NCBI RefSeq assembly: GCF_022539315.1
Contig: NC_066333.1
Location: 4,907,501-4,971,500 of the forward strand
Reading direction: 5' to 3'
DNA length: 64,000 nt
Source: Serinus canaria
Lineage: Eukaryota; Chordata; Aves; Passeriformes; Fringillidae
The notes beneath the pieces were generated by a model. The model had not been told where the DNA came from and did not search any database. It was given only the letters and a program-made list of their open reading frames with translations. Shown in pieces: positions 56,771-64,000 of the stretch. The position numbers were made by a program, and so were the translations under genes. How positions within the stretch are numbered: the stretch's first letter is position 1; each line of letters begins with the position of its first letter.

Positions 56771-59700
56771 GAGCAAGTTCAACTCTGAGAAACAAATAGT
56801 TATAATGCACTTTAATATCTCAACAGTGATTTTTTTTTTGCCTCCTTGCCCTCCTCCCACTCTCAGCTGTTAATGAAGATATTGTCTGCTGTGAATGGAT
56901 AGGTCTGAGCAAAGGAGAGAGCCCTGTCCCCAGTTTCAGCTGAGGGTAGTATCTCCCACAGCAAAGGGTCTGCTTAGGCTTTGATGCATTTCCCTCCAAA
57001 GGCCAGTTATTAAATGGAATCCTTGTGCTCTCTCACCACCTCCAGGGCCCTGTGCTGCACTGGGAGCTGCTTTGCAGCCAGGAGCAACCAGTCACAATTT
57101 GTTATTAAAACTGCAGCTCCCCACTGCTTGCTGCTGCTGACTACCACCAGGCTGGAGTCTGCTCAAGAAACGCAGAGAAAGCAGAAACTGAGAATATTCC
57201 CAAGCTCACCTTTTAATGAAGGCATATGGCAGTCAGGATATTGTTATTCATGGAGTCATTGGCAAGAGCATACACATATTTATGGTACTGCTCATCAGGC
57301 TCAGGAAATTTTGGAATTGCTCCATTTTAATGGGCCATAAACACTTACCTGAAGTTAAAGTATAGAGCAAATACAAAGAAACATGAATAATTCTTTATAA
57401 TTACACTCATATATTTATGTACACACACACACACGTAGCCATCAGGCAAGGCAATTTATTCTTTTAATAATTATTACTGAAGTAGAGCAAACTGTGCCTA
57501 AACTGTTCTAAATCCAGATTTGCAAATTTAATCAAGTCAAGTGAAAAACAAATGCAAGGTCCTGAGACTTTTTCTAGGTATTTGGGGCCACAGAAAATGA
57601 GTGTAAGAAATAAGATAAATTGCCAGCAATTATCTGCAGAACTTGATTCCAACATTTGCAGTGAAACTGGGGCTTGACAAAAATCCTCACTTTATACAGG
57701 AAAAAAGCACCACTTTTTAATCTTCTTTCTACTGAAATATTAGAAAGAGGTGGGAGATTTGTTGATTTTTTTTTTTCATGTAATAAGTAGCTGGAATTTT
57801 CTCTGATCACTATGGAGAGATGTGAGTGTGTGGTTTATATCCTTACTAAGGAAAAATTATAATCTGTAATTGTAGAAATAACTCCTGCTATACCTGTGAG
57901 CTCTCCATATGGCTATTCCAGCTCCATCTTTATTTCAGAATTTTTAAAAAATAATTTGACTTATTTAAACCAGAAAAAAAAAAAAGAGTAAATACAAAAG
58001 TGAAAGATTCATAGGGAAAGGAACAAGAGTTATTTTAAACCCACAGATTCAGATTTCTGCTATGTCTCATCAGTTTGAGAGCAGACTGACTGAAAAGATA
58101 GGGCTTAGAGGAAGGCAAAAAAAGAAAATTGTATGTGACCGCAATGGAGTCTAAATGAACTAAAAGGATGCATATTTTAACACAAAATAAATAAAAATAC
58201 TTTTTTAAAATTAAAAAAAGTTTATTTGTTTCCAATTCCCCAAAATTCACCCAACAGCCCAGACAGATATTTAAGATTTATTTTCAGGAGGGTGCTCAGA
58301 TGAACACTGAGAGTGCCCATGTTCTGTGTACAGGAGTTAAGACTTCAGTGCTGGTTTGGATAATGATCTGCAGCCACAGACTTTTTGATTCCCACCCTTA
58401 GTGTTTAAAAGTGGCTGTCTGAGACTCTCCTTTCCTCCTCACCAAATCAGAAATTGAAGTACCTTATTCCCAGCTTCATATTTGAAAAATAATCCTTTCA
58501 GAGACCTTTCCAGCAAGGCTGGATTTTGTATTTCTCCATTAGAACCACAACTCCCCTCTCTTTCTGCTTCAACATCTGGTGCTGCAGGTAGGATGCTCTG
58601 GCTCACAGCATCTGGCCTGAGAAATGTTTTCTCTCCTCAGAGTCCCCGATTCTTCACAAAAACCCTCCAGAAACAATTTGTCAGGCTCAGCACTGAACTG
58701 CTCAGTCAAATTTACAGTGAACCACCTTCTTCCCCTGCCTGCACAGTTGCCCCAGACTCTCCCCAGCAGAGCAGTTGTGAACAATTTGGTTAATTGCTGG
58801 TGCTTTGCTGATGTTTGCTGTTCTGAACCAGGGATAGCCAACCCAATACCCATCTGGAAATTACCTTAACCTATTGTTCAAAAGTAAAATAGGATTTGTT
58901 TTGTAGCTTTAGAATCTCTCCAACAATTATTTCTTCTGGTAACTGGCTCTCAGCATCCATACTGATGCTTCTTCATTAGCAGAAAGAGGAAATTAGGAGT
59001 TTTATCAATAATGTGCTGGCTGGCATCTCAGAAGAGCTGCTGCAGTTCCTGGCTCTGTCACAAATCTCACTCATGATCTTAGACAAGTTCTGTCATCTCC
59101 CCATGGGACTGGAGTGATGTTACTTCATTTCCTGCCTTTTAAGATGTTTTCATCTAGATGGGAACCCCTTCTTGGGAGCTCTGGAGGATTGGATGGAACC
59201 TGCCACAGGGTACCCTAATTTACATCACAGAATTGGATGATGCAATAATATTCATGAAAGGAATTCATGGAGCAAACAAAGAGATAGCAAGCCAAGGGGT
59301 GATCTTGCAACCTCAGCCTGAAAGCACACATGTCAGAAATCTTGGGAAACAACTTGTGCCCCAGAGTTTACTACTTGAGCTTTTTCAAACAGCAGTATTT
59401 CAATTGTTTGGCTAGAGCTGGAGAAATACCCAAACTTTTGGGTGCTGACGGGAAACCTCCAAACTTTCTGAGGTTTCTCTGTCATTGACAGAAACCATGG
59501 TCTGTGGCTTTCAACAATAACATTTGTGCTGATTTTAGCAATTCAAATCCAGATGCAGCAACTGAGCTTGTCAAAACAGAGGAGCCACAGACCACTTCTC
59601 TCTATGTGAATGTGCTGTTGTTTTTGGTAACTGATTATCCACACAAGCATGGACAACCAAACACCCATCTGGTTTCTCTGATCTGCAGGAGCAACATCAC

Positions 59701-60644
59701 TGCCATGACAGTCTACAGGGGACATAAATAATCTGCAAGCCTTTGCTCTGGAGTATTTTATTTGCATATCTAGCAAGACTGACTTCAGCATGTAGCTGAG
59801 TGGGCTTTTAGAGGTTTTATTGACACAAATTCTCTGCTGGAAAAGGACAACACTCCTAAAAATTACACCTGCCAGAGGGTCAATGAGCATCTTCCAAAAA
59901 TGCCCATAGGATAGCAATTCATAGAGCAATGGCAAATGCAATATTTAAAGAATTGCAGCTTTCTAGGCTCACCTAGACTGAGCACTTGCTTTTGCAAGGC
60001 AAGACACTCACTAGTGCAGGGACTGTGTGTAGACCACCATCAGCACCTTCTGGCAGGTGCCAGAGTTGCCCAGCAAAGCAGCAAAGCCCTCATCCCTTTT
60101 GTCCAAGAGTCAGGAATCAGCAGCAGGTCTGTATGGAAGGGCTGAGCAGAGAGCACATCTCATCAGCACCTCTGAGATTGCCCCCAGTCCTTGGATGTGA
60201 GATGATATTGAGGCCTGCAAGGGAAAGTATAACAATAATTGACTTAACTGAAGCTTTGATTCAACTTTATGAGCATGAGAGAGGCAATTCACACTCCTTA
60301 CCCAGAAGCTACACTCACACTGGGGAGATGGAAGGAGATATTCAATTAGAAGTATCACTTCACAGGGGAAAATTATACCTGGAGTGAGAGAAGAAATGGG
60401 AAATTTCAGTGGGAGCTGCGTTTTCTTTGGGGGAGTTCAAAGGAGAGTTTGTTTTGGTAGCCAAGCTCCTAATGGAAAGATAACTTCATCCTGAAATCTC
60501 AAGTGATTTCTGCCAATTCATAACAATTTACACCTACAGGGCATCAGCAAATTAAGTCCAACTACATCACTGGCATTGAAGAAGTATTGGGGACACTGGA
60601 GCATGGCAGGACTGACTTATGGAGTGATGTATGTTAAGGAAAAG
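56771..60644. other. Unique non-coding sequence
   Basis: It contains a short (AC)7 run at 57421-57434 and a 12-bp inverted repeat (TGGTCTGTGGCT at 59498-59509, its complement at 59583-59594). No gene or mobile element is recognised. Confidence 0.5.
57421..57434 (+). repeat. (AC)7 microsatellite
   Basis: This is a pure 14-bp AC run following ATATTTATGT. Confidence 0.9.
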
Positions 60645-60702
60645 AAATAAAATTCAGGAGTCCCAACTCCCAGTTGCCTGCTGTAATCACTGTACCTTGT
60701 TT
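60645..60702 (-). mobile_element. MIR-like SINE, antisense fragment
   Basis: AATTCAGGAGTCCCAACTCC, then CAGTTGCCTGCTGTAATCAC and TGTACCTTG matches the antisense tRNA-related head of amniote MIR-type SINEs (CAGGAGTCCTGACTCCCAG, CCTGCTCTAACCACTAGACC). About 58 bp are recognisable. Confidence 0.6.
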
Positions 60703-63700
60703 TTTAATACTCTTCCACTGCTGGAAATAAATGAATTATTTACATTCTGCCTGACCATTTCTCTCTTTCTTTTTTAAGCATTTTATGCCTCAGCTTTAAT
60801 TCATCCCCAGTATTTTTTCCATTTGAGTTTCTAGCAATAACATTATTAAATTTCATGTCTGCTTCCGTTTTTATTTCCATCTTTCACCAAAAAGATATAA
60901 AGTGAAATGAATCCAAATGAGAGAGCTTTTCTCTTCAAACTGCTCTGGGTATCATCGTTTCCTTAATTAAGTAATTGAAGCTCTCCCAACACACACAACG
61001 TCATTCAATCCACTGTGGTCTCCCATATGCACTGGCTCTTACACTGGTTCCTACAGGAGACTCTTTTTCCAGTCCATCAGTCTCTTCTGCATCTTTCTAA
61101 TAACCTCCCAGGCCTGCTCCTCCTGGTACCCCCTGGTGCACAGGGACCATGGCTTTAAAGAAGGAAATCACATGAAAACATTATTTTTTGGCATTCCTAT
61201 GGGTCTCTATTCCAGGTCTTGCATGGGGCCAATCTTGACAGGCCTGGCAACCTCGTATTTCTGTTGAACAGAGAAATTCCTTGCATTAGTTTCATGTTTG
61301 TGCCCTCATTTTCTTCCTTTGAAATCTGAATTCTTTCCTTTGGAAAAAAAATTACATTTTAATTAATAATTTTACATTATTAACTATTAATTTCCTCCTT
61401 TTCACACTTTAGGCTGTCCAAACCCCCTTTTGGCATCCCTTTGCTGAGCAGTTGCTGCCTTTGCTGGATTCTGGAATGCTGTTTTCTATGCTGGGAATCT
61501 GAGCCAGAATTGGTTCCAGAGCAGAAATACATTTTTAAAGGATGAGCAATACCCAGGCCATGCTGAAACTTGATAGATCCTCAATACATTCACTCTTGAA
61601 TAGGTATGGCTGTAGATGTTGGGCATTGAAGGCTTCTTTCTTACTGTTGAATATTTCTGAATGAAAATTAAGCTTCTGTTTCACTATATTTTTCAGAAAA
61701 GGGCTCCCCTCAAGACCCTAGATTATATTTTTCCTGAAGGCTGAAATTCTAATCTAATGAGCATCTAATGCTCTGTGTTCCTTCTCTTCTGGGGATAATG
61801 GATCAATGTTTTCTCTCCTCACTCCCCTTGCATCCTTGCATTGCCAATGCTCCTTAGGGGTGAGGAGAAAATGCCCCTAACTGTTCTCTTCCCCTGAATT
61901 TAGGATGATAAAGCAGCTCCCATTGCAATGGTTTCAAGCTTGGGAAGAGGTGTAAGGGTGCCCAGGAGAGGGCAGGGAATGGGACTGAGCTAAGGATATG
62001 GTGTAACAAAGCTAAGCAATGGCTGGAACCAATTTAGAATTTCCTGCATAGGTGAGAGGGTAAGAAGGAAATGAGAGAACTCAGACTTGGGGTCTGGAGA
62101 GGAAGAGCTAGAGAGGTTGCACTTGTATGGAGGAGATATTAGATGCAAGAGCACTTAATAGGGGTCCAGGCATAAAGTCTCACACCAAAGAGCTCAACAG
62201 GATTGTTTAGGGTCCTTGGTCTCAGAGCCTTGAAACAAATATCCTGAAGTCTTACAACCAAACTCATTTTTCTGTGAACATCCACACTGCTTCTCCCTGA
62301 AGTCTTCATTCCCCCAAATAGGTCTAGTTCTGGCTGTACATTTGAATTACTTTTTTCCATAATTTTATCAGATTGCAGCTGTGACAACCTGAACATGGGG
62401 AGTAAGTCCAGATCCACTCAGAAGAAATAATTCCTGAATGTGGGGATTGTGACATTAGCAGGAATTAATTTCACTCTTATCTTGCTGTGAGTTTTGCAGG
62501 GTGGTTTTGTGTGATGTTTTGTAGGCTGAGCATCCCTAAGCCCAAGCTGTGACAGTTCAGCTCATGACACATCTGGTGAGTGAGTGACCTCCCAGCTTAT
62601 GGCCACTAAAGCAGAGGAATTTCACCATCGATCTGGAGGAGCACTTGAGACAATGGTAGTAACAGGGCAATAAAGATTGCAATACATCACAGACTCAGCT
62701 GCTGCCTTCTATAGATCAGAGCTGCATTAGGACAATTACAGCCTGCCTGTGACTGATCTAAAGAGAGAAAGCTCTAGGAAGGCAAAGAGCAGCTGATATA
62801 GGAACAAAACCAAACTAAGGAAATTTTTTTTAAAAGTTCAACATGACAAAATTTCTTTTGCCAGCCCAGACAAATGCCTCTGAATTCCCATTCTGTCACT
62901 GTTCAGGGAGTCTGGGATTGATCCCCTGATGCACAGCCAGAAAAAGGAAATGGGTGCTGCCCTCTGAACTGCGAAAAAGTGCATAGAGGGGTAAATCCCA
63001 CCAACCTGAATCTACCTACATTTACTGCTGTGGAAATACAGCTGAGGATTGGCTAAGCAGGTATTTAGTTTTCCAGGGCACATGTTTGTCCCCTGGGCAT
63101 TTTCTTCTTTCCATGTCCCTGCAGATCACCTGCATTGTCTGGAGCTTTTCCTGTATAGCAGATCCACCGATAACCTGTAAAGGAGCCAAAGCAGGAGCAA
63201 AAGTGATTGCAAAAACCCAGTCACACATGGTGACTCCTTATCACTGCAGACAGTCCAAGAACAAATGCCCTTTTCTGGCCCCTGATCTTTCATTGCCTGT
63301 TAAGAAATTTGCTGACATTGTCCCCTTCCTATGGAAGTAAAAGATGAAATTTGACACTTTGTTGAGGAAAAAATTTCCGTGAATAGAGGAGAGAAAGGAA
63401 GAGGCACTTTCACCAGTGTGTCTCCACGCTCTCCCAAGTCACTTCCATTTGCTATGGGTTTGCCAGCACCCACTGGATCCTTTTAACAGGGATACACTGG
63501 AGCATCTCCCTGCAGTACCAGGTGTGCTGAGCCATTGAAAGGTGTTTCTATCAGCAGGTGAGGGCTGCGAGTCAGACTGGGGGAGCCTTCATTCCCCTAA
63601 GCAGGGCGAAACCTCCCTGCAGATAAAAGACTTGCCTGACTTGTTCCAGAGGGAGTTGGTGACATGGCTGCACCCTCGCCCCCTTCTCCCTTAGGAAAAT

Positions 63701-64000
63701 ATGGCCCTGAGGGCAGAGTGGAGAGGGATGATCAAAGGCAAGTGCAGTTTGGCTGCCTGCTGCCAGCAGCAGAAAGGCCAACCCGTCATTAGCGGGAGCA
63801 GCGCTGAGAGAGGTGAACGTCAATGGAAGGGAAGCACACACAGGAATTGGGGCTCTGCCACTGCGTAGGAGGGGTTTGGGCTTGGGAGGGGACTTGTTTC
63901 TTCCCACTCCTTTGGCAAGGCACAACCCAGGTGTGTCCCTGGGAATCCCTAGGTTTTTGACCCACTTAGGAGGAGTAATGAGTGGATGGTGGCTTTCACC
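60703..64000. other. Unique non-coding sequence to window end
   Basis: No gene is recognised. The 60,700-61,000 part is AT-rich and complex, with CTTAATTAAGTAATTG at about 60962. The last 450 bp are GC-richer with a few CpGs and a minus-strand frame of 117 codons (63572-63925) without a recognisable domain. Confidence 0.5.

Noticed and set aside
59498..59594. 12-bp inverted repeat TGGTCTGTGGCT
   Set aside because: With a loop of over 70 bases and a short arm, this is within chance expectation for a 64-kb window.
63572..63925. 117-codon minus-strand frame in a CpG-containing GC-richer end
   Set aside because: It could be near a promoter, but CpG density is too low for an island and the translation shows no domain.
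1..64000. CRISPR arrays, operons, bacterial or phage gene systems
   Set aside because: Nothing of the kind is present. CR1 and SINE content and gene sparsity show vertebrate nuclear DNA.

Overview
The window is vertebrate nuclear DNA, almost certainly from a bird and probably a songbird. The evidence is a set of CR1 LINE fragments whose 3' ends carry the avian signature (CAAGGCCAGG, CTTCCAACCCAAACC, then ATTCTATGATTCT or close variants). With them are eroded tRNA-derived SINE (MIR/CORE-SINE-like) pieces and ancient palindromic repeats of the kind seen in reptile and bird genomes. Base composition is moderately AT-rich, CpG is scarce, and there are no compact adjacent genes. The songbird assignment is inference from the CR1 subtype style.

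I could not support a protein-coding gene, exon, tRNA or rRNA anywhere. The open frames are short, lack recognisable domains and overlap on both strands. The most striking ones (31812-32285, both strands) are translations of a tetranucleotide microsatellite. The window therefore reads as intergenic or deep intronic sequence.

Layout. 1-7.3 kb: three CR1 3' ends, a TA microsatellite and a stretch of low stop density (2.65-3.87 kb). 7.3-20.5 kb: mostly unique sequence with minisatellites (10,968 and 14,825), a MIR-like scrap and two copies of a non-CR1 repeat (13.9 and 20.3 kb). 20.5-33.4 kb: a G-quadruplex motif, several CR1 copies (the longest about 460 bp at 28.5 kb), a short hairpin at 29,220, a 273-bp TGGA array at 31,962, and C-rich quadruplex motifs just after it. 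33.4-48 kb: another low-stop-density block, ancient SINE and MITE-like remnants around 36.3-37.0 kb, an 11-bp minisatellite, and two MIR-like SINEs around 47.3-47.9 kb. 48-64 kb: unique AT-rich sequence with an enhancer-like block at 52.6-52.95 kb followed by a near-perfect hairpin with a 26-bp stem at 52,997-53,085, then one CR1 and one MIR-like fragment.

No operon, pathway or multi-gene system is visible. The most interesting signals are the 53.0-kb hairpin, the 55-bp block identical between two dispersed repeat copies, the TGGA array with adjacent quadruplex motifs, and several AT-rich homeodomain/SOX/forkhead-motif-dense blocks that could be regulatory. Conservation could not be measured here.
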